Assembly (NCBI RefSeq): GCF_003722335.1
Contig: NZ_CP026100.1
Span: 3,694,001 to 3,758,000 of the forward strand
Reading direction: 5' to 3'
Source of the DNA: Caulobacter flavus
GTDB lineage: Bacteria > Pseudomonadota > Alphaproteobacteria > Caulobacterales > Caulobacteraceae
Length of the DNA stretch: 64,000 nt
Below, piece by piece: positions 1-8,153 of this stretch; the first letter of the stretch is position 1; each line of letters starts with the position of its first letter. Below the pieces are notes generated by a model. It made no database searches. It was given only the letters and a program-made list of their open reading frames with translations, and was not told the DNA's origin. The translations under genes were made by a program, and so were the position numbers.

Positions 1-361
1 CGTCCAGCACCACCACGTCCTCATGGCCCATGACGCGGAAGTTCCACCACACGCGGGCGGCCGGCAGGATGCTCGTGCTGTCGTAGACGACGATGCGCGA
101 GCCGTCGCCGAGGCCCAGCTTGCGCACCCGCGAGGCGAACTTGACGCCGCTGGCCAGCATGTGGGGCAGGGGCGAGGTCTCGTCCGAGATCTCGTCGATG
201 TCGAAGAACACCGCGCCGGGGATGTGGCCGGCCTCGAACTCGGCCTTCGGATCACGCGGCGTGCCGGGCATGAACCACGAGGCGTCGACGATGCGCACGT
301 CCGGGGCGTCGAGGTGGTCGGCCAGCCAGGCTGTAGAGACGAGCGGATCGGCGTGGGTCAT
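1..361 (-). CDS. sseA: 3-mercaptopyruvate sulfurtransferase (rhodanese family), N-terminal part; gene runs off the window
   Basis: The first 120 codons of a two-domain rhodanese-type sulfurtransferase are present; the rest lies beyond base 1. Enzymes of this family move sulfur from 3-mercaptopyruvate or thiosulfate to a thiol acceptor in the cytoplasm. The visible part is the non-catalytic N-terminal rhodanese domain, with LVSTAWLADHL at the start, the GHIPGAVFFDIDEISD signature near residues 47-62 and RIVVYD near residue 92. The active-site cysteine would be in the missing half, so catalytic competence cannot be judged. The ATG at 361 is 72 bases after the cysK stop on the same strand, so the two sulfur genes may be co-transcribed. 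The symbol rests on the family resemblance only. Confidence 0.85.
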   Translation of the reverse strand, partial: MTHADPLVSTAWLADHLDAPDVRIVDASWFMPGTPRDPKAEFEAGHIPGAVFFDIDEISDETSPLPHMLASGVKFASRVRKLGLGDGSRIVVYDSTSILPAARVWWNFRVMGHEDVVVLD

Positions 362-433
362 GGCTGGGCCTCGCGGGGCTTTACGAACTGAGGGCGGCAA
401 CTTCACGTGCGCCGCCCAACGGCGCAAGCCGCG

Positions 434-1432
434 TTAAAGCCAGGGCGGCGTCGGCAGGCCCTTCTCGGCCAGGAAGGCGGGGTTGAAGAGCTTGCTCTGA
501 TAGCGCGAGCCGTGGTCGCAGAGGATGGTCACGATGGTGTGGCCGGGGCCCAGGTCGCGCGCCAAGCGCACCGCGCCGGCGACGTTGATGCCAGTCGAGC
601 CGCCCAGGCACAGGCCCTCGTGCTGCACCAGGTCGAAGATCTGCTCCATCATCTCCTCGTCGGAGACGCGGTAGGGGTGGTCGATGGACAGGCCTTCGAG
701 GTTGGCGGTGATCCGGCCCTGGCCGATGCCCTCGCTGATGGAATTGCCCTCGGCCTTCAGCTCGCCGGCCGCATACCAGTTGTAGAGCGAGGCGCCGCCG
801 GGGTCGGCCAGGCCGATCTTCACGCCCGGCTTGCGCTCGCGCAGGGCCTGGGCGACGCCGGCCAGGGTGCCGCCCGAGCCGACGGCGCAGATGAAGCCGT
901 CGACCTTGCCGCCGGTCTGCTCCCAGATCTCCGGGCCGGTGGTGTCGTAGTGGGTCTGCCGGTTGGCGACGTTGTCGAACTGGTTGGCCCAGATCGCGCC
1001 GTTTGGCTCGGTCCTAGCCAGCTCCTCGGCCAGGCGGCCGGAGTAGCGGACGTAGTTGTCGGGGTTGGAGTAGGGGACGGCGTCCACCTCCACCAGTTCG
1101 GCGCCGAGCAGGCGGATGGCGTCCTTCTTCTCCTGGCTCTGGGTGCGCGGGATGACGATCGTGGTCTTGTAGCCCAGCGCCGAGGCGACCATGGCCAGGC
1201 CGATGCCGGTGTTGCCGGCCGTGCCCTCGACCACCCGGCCGCCCGGCCGCAGCAGGCCCTTGGCTTCCGCGTCCCGGATGATGCTGAGCGCGGCGCGGTC
1301 CTTCACCGACTGGCCGGGGTTCATGAACTCGGCCTTGCCCAGAATCTCGCAGCCGGTGGCCTGGCTGGCCCGGTTGAGGCGGATCAGCGGGGTGTTGCCG
1401 ATGGCGTCGAGAACGTTGGCGGTGACGGGCAT
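434..1432 (-). CDS. cysK: Cysteine synthase A (O-acetylserine sulfhydrylase)
   Basis: A 332-residue PLP enzyme of the CysK / cystathionine beta-synthase fold, expected to make L-cysteine from O-acetylserine and sulfide. The N-terminal IGNTPLIRL motif, the PLP lysine K44 in NPGQSVKDRAA, the phosphate/substrate loop EGTAGNTGIGLA and a glycine-rich VGSGGTLAG loop near residue 195 are all visible. The loop reads TAGNTG where many CysK proteins read TSGNTG, as in some alphaproteobacterial members, so a cystathionine beta-synthase-like specificity is a minor alternative. It precedes the sulfurtransferase gene on the same strand, which fits a sulfur-assimilation pair. No riboswitch is seen in the 114 bases upstream. 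Confidence 0.9.
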   Translation of the reverse strand: MPVTANVLDAIGNTPLIRLNRASQATGCEILGKAEFMNPGQSVKDRAALSIIRDAEAKGLLRPGGRVVEGTAGNTGIGLAMVASALGYKTTIVIPRTQSQEKKDAIRLLGAELVEVDAVPYSNPDNYVRYSGRLAEELARTEPNGAIWANQFDNVANRQTHYDTTGPEIWEQTGGKVDGFICAVGSGGTLAGVAQALRERKPGVKIGLADPGGASLYNWYAAGELKAEGNSISEGIGQGRITANLEGLSIDHPYRVSDEEMMEQIFDLVQHEGLCLGGSTGINVAGAVRLARDLGPGHTIVTILCDHGSRYQSKLFNPAFLAEKGLPTPPWL

Positions 1433-1546
1433 GGTCGAAATACTGCGGCTTCGCGCGAAGAGGCGCCGTTGGAGGCAACGGTAGATCGCGATGCGGCCGC
1501 CCGGATCAATCCAGTTTTCCTGAAAGCGGCGGCCGACCGGTCAGGT

Positions 1547-1831
1547 TCAATGGGCCGTGGGTTCGGTCTGGATGACGTTCAGCAGCGCCAGGCCGCCGGC
1601 CGCGGCGGTGGCCGCGCACCAGGCGCCGCACAGGCCGTCGATGCCTACGAGGCTGTTCTCGACGGCGTCGGCCATGATGCCCTCGGCGACCAGCGACGAC
1701 GGCTCGCCCAGCAGCTGGTTGTCGTGCAGTTCGCGGCACCAGGCGCCCACGGCCTCGACCGGGCTCGCCGCGTCGAACTGCGAGAGGTAGGTGCCGCCGT
1801 GATAGTCGAGGACCAGGGTGAAGAGCGACAC
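1547..1831 (-). CDS. Small protein of unknown function downstream of cfa
   Basis: I do not recognise this 94-residue protein. The GTG at 1831 is preferred over the ATG at 1864 because AGAGGAGC sits just upstream of the GTG and the ATG would overlap the end of cfa. The product begins MSLFTLVLDYHGGTYLSQF, has the short segment AVGAWCRELHDNQLLGE, two cysteines close together (GLCGAWCA) and a hydrophobic Ala/Gly stretch near the C-terminus that is too short to call a membrane helix with certainty. It starts 13 bases after the cfa stop on the same strand, so it is probably translated from the cfa message and may share its regulation. Confidence 0.65.
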   Translation of the reverse strand: MSLFTLVLDYHGGTYLSQFDAASPVEAVGAWCRELHDNQLLGEPSSLVAEGIMADAVENSLVGIDGLCGAWCAATAAAGGLALLNVIQTEPTAH

Positions 1832-1844
1832 GTTCGATGCTCCT

Positions 1845-3071
1845 CTAGCCGCGGGACAGGCCAAGCTGGACGACGTTGGTGCGCTCGGTGCGGAAACCGG
1901 CCTCGCAGTAGCTCAGATAGAAGTGCCACAGCCGGCGGAAGCGCTCGTCGAAGCCCAGGGGGCGGATCTGGTCCCAGGCCGCCTCGAACCTGCGGGCCCA
2001 TTCGGCCAGGGTGTCGGCGTAGTCCTGGCCGAAGCGCCGCACGCCGTCCCACGACAGGCCGGCCCTGTCGGTCTCCTGGCGTAGCCGGGTCTCGCTGGGC
2101 AGCATGCCGCCCGGGAAGATGTAGCGCTGGATGAAGTCGGTGTGCCGGCGGTAGCTGTCGAACAGCTCGTCCTTGATGGTGATGATCTGCAGGCCGGCGC
2201 GGCCGCCTGGGGTCAGCACGTCGTGGATCTTGCCGAAATAGGTGGGCCAGTACTCCTCGCCGACGGCCTCGAACATCTCGATCGAGGCCACGCCGTCGAA
2301 CTGGCCCTGCACGTCGCGATAGTCGATCAGGCGGATGTCGGCCTTCTCGGCCAGGCCCTGGTCGAACAGGCGCTTCCTGGCGAAGTCGTGCTGGGCGGGC
2401 GAGATGGTGATGCCGGTGACCCTGGCCCCGACCTCCCTGGCCGCGTACTCGGCGAACCCGCCCCAGCCGCAGCCGATCTCCAGCACGTGCTTGCCGGGCG
2501 CAAGGCCGATGGACTGGGCCAGGGCCTCGTACTTGCGGGTCTGGGCCGCGTCCAGCGAGGCGCTGGGGCCCTGGTCGTAGAGGGCCGACGAATAGGTCAT
2601 CGTCCGGTCCAGCCACTGTGAATAGAAGGCGTTGCCCAGGTCGTAGTGGGCGTGGATGTTGCGCTTGGAGCCGCTGCGGTCGTTGCGGTTCATCCAGTGG
2701 AAGATGACGTTGATCAGGTGCATGACGGGATTGCCGCGCACCAGGGCCGCCAGCTTGTCGAAGTTCAGCGCGAAGGCGGTCAGCACGGCCGACAGGTCTG
2801 GGGTGTCCCACTCGCCGGCCATGTAGCCCTCGGCGAAGCCGATGTCGCCCGAGGCGAAGGCCCGGCGGATGAAGCGATAGTCGCGCACGCGGACCACCGC
2901 GTCGGGCCCGGGGGTCTTGCCGTCGATGCGCAGGGGCTTGCCCGAGGGCAGGACGAAGGTCAGGGATCCGATCGCCCAGTTCTCGACGGCGATGCGTAGC
3001 GCCGTGCGGAAGGCCGGCGGCGCGGCCCGGAGATCTTCGTCTCGCCACGAGGCGGGCAAGGTGTCGGTCAT
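1845..3071 (-). CDS. cfa: Cyclopropane-fatty-acyl-phospholipid synthase
   Basis: A 408-residue SAM-dependent enzyme that transfers a methylene group to unsaturated acyl chains of membrane phospholipids. The N-terminal substrate-binding domain is followed by a methyltransferase domain with motif I HVLEIGCGWGGFAEYAA near residue 190, the family signature HYDLGNAFYSQWLD just before it, and the C-terminal FPGGMLPS and RTNVVQLGLSRG segments. The ATG at 3071 is chosen because GGGAG lies five bases upstream; a TTG at 3083 is an in-frame alternative. Photolyase lies 87 bases upstream on the same strand. In several alphaproteobacteria these two genes are both controlled by singlet-oxygen or light-responsive ECF sigma factors; that link is inference here because no matching promoter was identified. 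Confidence 0.92.
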   Translation of the reverse strand: MTDTLPASWRDEDLRAAPPAFRTALRIAVENWAIGSLTFVLPSGKPLRIDGKTPGPDAVVRVRDYRFIRRAFASGDIGFAEGYMAGEWDTPDLSAVLTAFALNFDKLAALVRGNPVMHLINVIFHWMNRNDRSGSKRNIHAHYDLGNAFYSQWLDRTMTYSSALYDQGPSASLDAAQTRKYEALAQSIGLAPGKHVLEIGCGWGGFAEYAAREVGARVTGITISPAQHDFARKRLFDQGLAEKADIRLIDYRDVQGQFDGVASIEMFEAVGEEYWPTYFGKIHDVLTPGGRAGLQIITIKDELFDSYRRHTDFIQRYIFPGGMLPSETRLRQETDRAGLSWDGVRRFGQDYADTLAEWARRFEAAWDQIRPLGFDERFRRLWHFYLSYCEAGFRTERTNVVQLGLSRG

Positions 3072-3158
3072 CAGCGCTCCCAATCCCTTGAATGGGACAA
3101 GTAAGACCCCCGAAAGCCGAACTGTAAATGGGGGCCCGCGCCAACGCTCGCCAGGGGA

Positions 3159-4619
3159 TCAGTCGTCGCCCGCATCTCCGCGAAGCCGCCGATAGGCCTC
3201 CAGCGCGGCGGCCCGGGCGCGCGGATGGTCGACGATCGGCTTGCCGTAGACGGCCCTGGCGCCGGCGCTCAGCCGTTCGGGCGCGGTCCAGGGCTGATGG
3301 ACGACGTCGGCGGGCAGGTTGGCCAGCTCGGGGATCCACCTTTTGACGTAAGTTCCCTTGGGGTCGAACCTTTCGCCCTGGCCGATCGGGTTGAAGATGC
3401 GGAAGTAGGGCGAGGCGTCGGCGCCGCTGCCGGCCACCCACTGCCAGTTGCCGACGTTGTTGGCGAGGTCGGCGTCGACCAGCGTATCCCAGAACCAGGC
3501 CTCGCCCTCGCGCCAGTCGACCAGCAGGTGCTTGATCAGGAACGAGGCGGTGATCATCCGCACACGGTTGTGCATGAAGCCGGTGGCCCACAGCTCGCGC
3601 ATGCCGGCGTCGACCAGCGGATAGCCGGTGCGGCCCTCGGTCCAGGCCTCGAAGCCGCGAGGGTTCTCCGACCAGGGAAAGGCGTCGAACTCGGGCCGGA
3701 AGTTCTTCTTCGGCAGGTCGGGCCAATTGAACAGGATCGCGTGGTTGAACTCGCGCCAGCCCACCTCGGACAGGAACTTCTCGATCTCGCCGTGCGGGGC
3801 GTCGCCCGCCTCGGCGGCGTTGCGGGCGGCGGCCCAGACCTGGCGCGGGCCGATCTCGCCGAAGTGCAGGTGCGGGGACAGGCGCGAGGTGGCCTCCAGC
3901 CCAGGCACGTCGCGGCCCTCGCCGTAGCCGTCGACCGGCCCGGACAGGAAATCGTCCAGCCGCGAGAGGGCGCCGGCCTCGCCGGGCGTCCAGATGGAGA
4001 AGCCCTTCGACCAGTCAGGCGTCTTCGGGTGCAGGCCCCAGCCGTCCAGGGAGTCGCTGTGCGGCCAGTGCTTGGGCGCCTCCAGGCGCTTGGGCGCTGC
4101 TTCGACCTCGACATGGGTGAGATGCGCCCGCGCCGCCCGCCAGTAGGGGGTGAACACCTTGTAGGGCTGCTTGGAGCCGTTCTGTACGGTCCACGGCTCG
4201 TTCAGCAGGCCGGCGACGCAGCTTTCGACCACCAGGCCATCGGCCTTCAGCGCCGTCTTGATCTCGGCGTCGCGGGCGATGGCGGCCGGCTCGTACAGGC
4301 GGTTCCAGACGACGGCGGCGGCTCCGGCGTGGGCGACCACGTCCTTGAGCACGTCCATGGCCGGTCCGCGCCGCAGGACCAGCTTGGAGCCGATGGCCTT
4401 CAGGCTCTCGGCAAGCGTCCGCAACGACTTGTCGAGCCACCACAGCGAGGCCGCGCCCATCGGCCGCACGCCGCTGGTCTCGTCGAGGACATAGAGGGGG
4501 ATCACCGGCCGGCCCGTGTCGGCGGCGGCCTTCAGGGCGGGATTGTCGGCCAGGCGCAGGTCGTTGCGCAGCCACACGATGACGGGTCCTGGGACGCCTG
4601 GATCGATCCGCACTTGCAC
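3159..4619 (-). CDS. phrB: Deoxyribodipyrimidine photolyase (class I CPD photolyase)
   Basis: A 486-residue photolyase that would split UV-induced pyrimidine dimers using light. The N-terminal antenna-binding alpha/beta domain starts with [17 protein letters not shown]. The C-terminal FAD domain carries [34 protein letters not shown], the [22 protein letters not shown] helix region and [13 protein letters not shown] followed by [10 protein letters not shown], all hallmarks of the photolyase/cryptochrome family. The start is GTG; the GTG at 4619 abuts GGAAAG, and a second GTG two codons later (4613) has better spacing from the same sequence, so the true protein may be 484 residues. It is divergent from kdsA across 78 bases. 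No LexA-type site is seen in that gap. Confidence 0.92.
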   Translation of the reverse strand: MQVRIDPGVPGPVIVWLRNDLRLADNPALKAAADTGRPVIPLYVLDETSGVRPMGAASLWWLDKSLRTLAESLKAIGSKLVLRRGPAMDVLKDVVAHAGAAAVVWNRLYEPAAIARDAEIKTALKADGLVVESCVAGLLNEPWTVQNGSKQPYKVFTPYWRAARAHLTHVEVEAAPKRLEAPKHWPHSDSLDGWGLHPKTPDWSKGFSIWTPGEAGALSRLDDFLSGPVDGYGEGRDVPGLEATSRLSPHLHFGEIGPRQVWAAARNAAEAGDAPHGEIEKFLSEVGWREFNHAILFNWPDLPKKNFRPEFDAFPWSENPRGFEAWTEGRTGYPLVDAGMRELWATGFMHNRVRMITASFLIKHLLVDWREGEAWFWDTLVDADLANNVGNWQWVAGSGADASPYFRIFNPIGQGERFDPKGTYVKRWIPELANLPADVVHQPWTAPERLSAGARAVYGKPIVDHPRARAAALEAYRRLRGDAGDD

Positions 4620-4697
4620 CTTTCCGCCGTTGGGGCCACCTGTGGGCCAAAATCAGCGTCTAGTTCTAGCCGCCAACCTCTATTTGGAAGTCCTGCC

Positions 4698-5564
4698 TTG
4701 AGTCAGCCCGTCGCTCCTAACGCCGTCGTCGAAGTAAAGACGCCGAACGGCAAGGCCGTCCGCATCGGCAACGCCGAACGCCTGACCTTCATCGCCGGCC
4801 CGTGCCAGATGGAAAGCCGCCAGCACGCGCTGGAAACGGCCCACGCCCTCAAGGAGATCGGCGAGCGCCTGGGCGTCGGCCTGATCTACAAGACCAGCTA
4901 CGACAAGGCCAACCGCACCTCGGCCACGGCCGCGCGCGGCATCGGCCTCTATGACAGCCTGCCGATCTTCCAGGAGATCCGCGAGGTCACCGGCCTGCCG
5001 ACCCTGACCGACGTGCACGAGATCAGCCACTGCGACCCGGTGGCCGAGGCCGTCGACGTGATCCAGATCCCGGCCTTCCTGTGCCGCCAGACCGACCTCT
5101 TGCTGGCCGCCGCCAAGACCGGCCGGGCGATCAACATCAAGAAGGGCCAGTTCCTGGCCCCGTGGGACATGAAGAACGTCATCGCCAAGGTCACCGGCGC
5201 GGGCAATCCCAACGTCATGGCCTGCGAACGCGGCGCCTCGTTCGGCTACAACACCCTGGTCTCCGACATGCGCAGCCTGCCGATCATGAAGGAGATCGGC
5301 TGCCCGGTGGTGTTCGACGCCACCCACAGCGTGCAGCAGCCGGGCGGGCAGGGCACGTCCTCGGGCGGCCAGCGCGAGTTCGTGCCGGTGCTGGCCCGGG
5401 CGGCCGTCTCGATCGGCGTGGCCATGGTGTTCATGGAAACCCACCCCGACCCCGACCACGCCCCGTCGGACGGTCCCAACATGGTGCCGCTGAGCCAGTT
5501 CGAGGGCCTTGTGGCCGAACTGCTCGAGTTCGACGCCCTGGCCAAGCGCAAGCTGGCGGCCTGA
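4698..5564 (+). CDS. kdsA: 3-deoxy-8-phosphooctulonate (KDO-8-P) synthase
   Basis: A 288-residue aldolase that condenses phosphoenolpyruvate with arabinose 5-phosphate to give KDO-8-phosphate for the LPS inner core. The TTG start at 4698 is supported by GGAAG seven bases upstream and by the natural family N-terminus; the open frame upstream is antisense to photolyase. Key segments are [51 protein letters not shown] and [12 protein letters not shown]. Cys36 in AGPC is at the position of the metal-ligand cysteine in metal-dependent enzymes such as that of Aquifex; E. coli KdsA has asparagine there. This is therefore likely the metal-dependent class. The downstream LPS-core gene hldD supports the role. 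Confidence 0.93.
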   Translation: MSQPVAPNAVVEVKTPNGKAVRIGNAERLTFIAGPCQMESRQHALETAHALKEIGERLGVGLIYKTSYDKANRTSATAARGIGLYDSLPIFQEIREVTGLPTLTDVHEISHCDPVAEAVDVIQIPAFLCRQTDLLLAAAKTGRAINIKKGQFLAPWDMKNVIAKVTGAGNPNVMACERGASFGYNTLVSDMRSLPIMKEIGCPVVFDATHSVQQPGGQGTSSGGQREFVPVLARAAVSIGVAMVFMETHPDPDHAPSDGPNMVPLSQFEGLVAELLEFDALAKRKLAA

Positions 5565-5620
5565 TCCATTGGCTTCTGGGGCTTCGATTTAGCGCCAGAG
5601 ATCAAATAGGTTCGCTTCCC

Positions 5621-5717
5621 CCGCCCTTGTGGCGGGGTCCATGCCGGCGACCGCTCAGACCTTGGTCGTGCTGTCGCGGTCTGAGCAGCGGAACCATGGA
5701 TCCTCGCCACAAGGGCG
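5621..5717. repeat. Intergenic imperfect inverted repeat (~97 bp, hairpin-forming)
   Basis: Between kdsA and hldD the left arm (5621-5661) and right arm (5678-5717) are reverse complements with a few mismatches. The best-matching blocks are ACAAGGGCGG-type sequence at the outer ends and CCGCTCAGACC / GGTCTGAGCAGCGG next to a 16-base loop. Transcribed in either direction it would fold into one long stem-loop. It has the size and position of a dispersed REP/MITE-like intergenic element rather than a terminator, since no T-run follows. It may still protect or end the kdsA mRNA. No second copy was noticed in the window. Confidence 0.7.
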
Positions 5718-5800
5718 AGGAAGGCGGGTTCAGGGTGGCCGGGCGTGACGAGGGCAGCCCTCGCTCTTGCCCCTACATCCCCCTGTGCCATAACCCGCCC

Positions 5801-6802
5801 ATGTCCAGACGCATCGTTCTCGTCACCGGCGGCGCCGGGTTCATCGGCTCCAACATCGTCGCCAGACTGTGCGAGGATCCGGCGCTCGACGTCGTGGTCT
5901 GCGACTGGCTGGGCGAGGCGGCGCAAGGCAAGTGGCGCAACATCGCCAAGCACCCGATCGCCGATTTCGTCGCCCCCGAGCAGCTGTTCGACTGGCTGGC
6001 CATACGCGGCGACGAGGTCGAGCTGGTCATCCACATGGGCGCGATCTCGTCGACGACCGAGCCCGACGCCGACCTGATCGTGCAGTCCAACTTCGTGCTG
6101 TCGCGAGACATCTGGCGCTGGTGCGCCAGGAACGGAACCCGCCTGATCTACGCCTCGTCGGCCGCCACCTATGGCGACGGAAGCCAGGGCTTCGACGGCA
6201 AGGACGACATCGACACCCTGATGGGCCTGCGTCCGCTGAACGCCTACGGCTGGTCCAAGGCGCTGTTCGACGTTTTCGCCGTGCGCGAGGCCGCTCGCGG
6301 CCACGCCCCGCCGCAATGGGTGGGCCTGAAGTTCTTCAACGTCTACGGCCCCAACGAGGACCACAAGGGCGGCATGAAGTCGGTGGTCTGCCAGATCTGG
6401 CCGAAGATCCAGGCGGGCGAGGGGGTGCGCCTCTTCAAGTCTCACCACCCCGACTACGAGGACGGCGGGCAGCTGCGCGACTTCGTCTATGTGCGCGACG
6501 TCGCCGACGTGATCGCCTGGCTGGCCAAGAGCCCGCACGTCAACGGCGTCTACAACCTGGGCTCGGGCAAGGCCCGCTCGTTCAAGGACCTGGCCGAGGC
6601 CACCTTCGCCGCGATCGCCCGCCAGCCCGACATCAGCTATTTCGACATGCCCGAGGTGCTGCAGGGGAAGTACCAGTACTTCACCGAAGCCGACATGAGC
6701 CGCCTGCGCGCGGCCGGCTACAACGCGCCGATGACCTCGCTGGAAGACGGGGTGGCCGACTATGTGGCAGGCTTCCTGAACACGGACGACCCCTACCGCT
6801 GA
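5801..6802 (+). CDS. hldD: ADP-L-glycero-D-manno-heptose 6-epimerase
   Basis: A 333-residue short-chain dehydrogenase/epimerase that converts ADP-D-glycero-manno-heptose to the L-glycero form used in the LPS inner core. The NADP-binding loop VTGGAGFIGSN starts at residue 8, the catalytic Tyr149-Lys153 pair lies in YGWSK, and the serine region reads YASSAATYGDG. The segments FFNVYGPNE, GGQLRDFVYVRDV and NLGSGKARSFKDL are typical of HldD/RfaD. The ATG at 5801 starts the Rossmann fold at the expected position, though no strong ribosome-binding site is visible. The downstream monooxygenase starts 11 bases after the stop, so they may share a transcript despite unrelated functions. Confidence 0.9.
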   Translation: MSRRIVLVTGGAGFIGSNIVARLCEDPALDVVVCDWLGEAAQGKWRNIAKHPIADFVAPEQLFDWLAIRGDEVELVIHMGAISSTTEPDADLIVQSNFVLSRDIWRWCARNGTRLIYASSAATYGDGSQGFDGKDDIDTLMGLRPLNAYGWSKALFDVFAVREAARGHAPPQWVGLKFFNVYGPNEDHKGGMKSVVCQIWPKIQAGEGVRLFKSHHPDYEDGGQLRDFVYVRDVADVIAWLAKSPHVNGVYNLGSGKARSFKDLAEATFAAIARQPDISYFDMPEVLQGKYQYFTEADMSRLRAAGYNAPMTSLEDGVADYVAGFLNTDDPYR

Positions 6803-6813
6803 CGAGGCCCGCC

Positions 6814-8052
6814 ATGCCTGCCGATCCCGCCGTTGTCGACACCGATTGCTGCGTGGTCGGCGGTGGTCCGGCGGGGATGATGGTCGGCCTGCTGCTGGCC
6901 AGGGCGGGGGTGAGGGTGGTCGTGCTGGAGAAGCACGGCGACTTCCTGCGGGACTTTCGCGGCGACACCGTCCATCCCTCGACCCTGCAGGCGATGGCCG
7001 ACCTTGGCCTGCTCGAGGCGTTTCTCGCGCTGCCGCACACGAAGGTCAGCGCCCTGTCGGCGCAGATCGGCGACGAGACCATCCACCTGGCCGACTTCCA
7101 CGGCCTGAAGACCGCCGCGCCGTTCATCGCCCTGATGCCGCAATGGGACTTCCTCGACTTCCTGGCGGACGCCGCACGGCGCTACCCGACCTTCGACCTG
7201 CGCATGAACGCGAGGGCCGAAGCGGTGGTCGAGCATGACGGCCGCGTCGCCGGCGTGCGGGTCGCGACGCCGGACGGGCCGCTGGAGGTTCGCGCGCGGC
7301 TGGTGATCGCCGCCGACGGCCGCCGCTCGGTGCTGCGCGACGCCGCCGGCCTGCCGGTCGAGGACCTGGGCGCGCCAATGGACGTGCTGTGGATGCGCCT
7401 GTCGCGCAAGCCGACCGACGACCCGGAGGCGCCCTTGGGGCGCGCCAGCGCCGGCCGGATGTTCGTGACCATCCCGCGCGAGGGCTACTACCAGTGCGGC
7501 TACGTCGCCGCGAAAGGGACGTTCGACGCCATCAGGAGCGCGGGCATGGAGGCTTTCCGGCACGAGGTCGCCCAGGCCGCTCCCATGCTGGCCGACCGGG
7601 TCGAAGAGCTGCGGAGCTTCGACGACGTCCACCTGTTGACCGTCACCGTGGACCGCCTGACGCGGTGGTCGCTGCCGGGTCTGCTGTGCATCGGCGACGC
7701 CGCCCACGCCATGTCGCCGGTCGGCGGTGTGGGCATCAACCTGGCCGTCCAGGACGCGGTGGCGGCGGCCAACATCCTGCACGACGCCTTCGGGCTGGAC
7801 GATGCCGCGCTGGACGAGCGGGCGCGGGCGGTGCAGCGCCGCCGCCTGCCTCCGACCCGCGCCATGCAGTCGTTGCAACTGCTGATCCAGGACCGCCTGG
7901 TCGGCGCGGCGCTCAGCGGCCGGGCGCTGAAGGCGCCGGCGGCGATGCGGCTGTTCGAGCGCTTTCCGCGCCTGCGCCGCATCCCGGCCCGCGTGCTGGG
8001 CCTCGGCTTCCGGCTGGAGCGCGTGCGCTCGCCCGACGCCTTCTCCGGTTGA
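6814..8052 (+). CDS. FAD-dependent monooxygenase (PHBH/UbiH-like aromatic hydroxylase fold)
   Basis: A 412-residue flavoprotein of the group A aromatic hydroxylase family. The N-terminal dinucleotide-binding loop VVGGGPAGMMVGLLLARAG ends in the acidic VVVLEKH strand. The second FAD motif GDAAHAMSPVGGVGINLAV is near residue 292, and RLVIAADGRRSVLRDAAG is the DG-type motif between them. Such enzymes hydroxylate aromatic or polyketide-like substrates with NAD(P)H and oxygen. The substrate cannot be read from the sequence. Neighbours are hldD upstream and the HMGS-like gene 101 bases downstream on the same strand; no ubiquinone genes are nearby, so a UbiH role is not supported. Confidence 0.85.
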   Translation: MPADPAVVDTDCCVVGGGPAGMMVGLLLARAGVRVVVLEKHGDFLRDFRGDTVHPSTLQAMADLGLLEAFLALPHTKVSALSAQIGDETIHLADFHGLKTAAPFIALMPQWDFLDFLADAARRYPTFDLRMNARAEAVVEHDGRVAGVRVATPDGPLEVRARLVIAADGRRSVLRDAAGLPVEDLGAPMDVLWMRLSRKPTDDPEAPLGRASAGRMFVTIPREGYYQCGYVAAKGTFDAIRSAGMEAFRHEVAQAAPMLADRVEELRSFDDVHLLTVTVDRLTRWSLPGLLCIGDAAHAMSPVGGVGINLAVQDAVAAANILHDAFGLDDAALDERARAVQRRRLPPTRAMQSLQLLIQDRLVGAALSGRALKAPAAMRLFERFPRLRRIPARVLGLGFRLERVRSPDAFSG

Positions 8053-8153
8053 CCAAGGGGCACGCTTGCCGGCGCCTGCCGCACGCGTAACCTGAACCTC
8101 GATAAGTCGCCGGCCCGCGAGCTGGGAGAGAGGCGTCGGTCAGGGAGCAGAAC

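Noticed and set aside
407..2134. Long plus-strand open frame across cysK and cfa
   Set aside because: It is antisense to clear cysK and cfa genes and has an Ala/Gly/Asp-biased shadow composition.
3225..4697. Upstream extension of the kdsA frame
   Set aside because: It is antisense to photolyase; the KdsA family N-terminus begins at the TTG at 4698, which has a ribosome-binding site.
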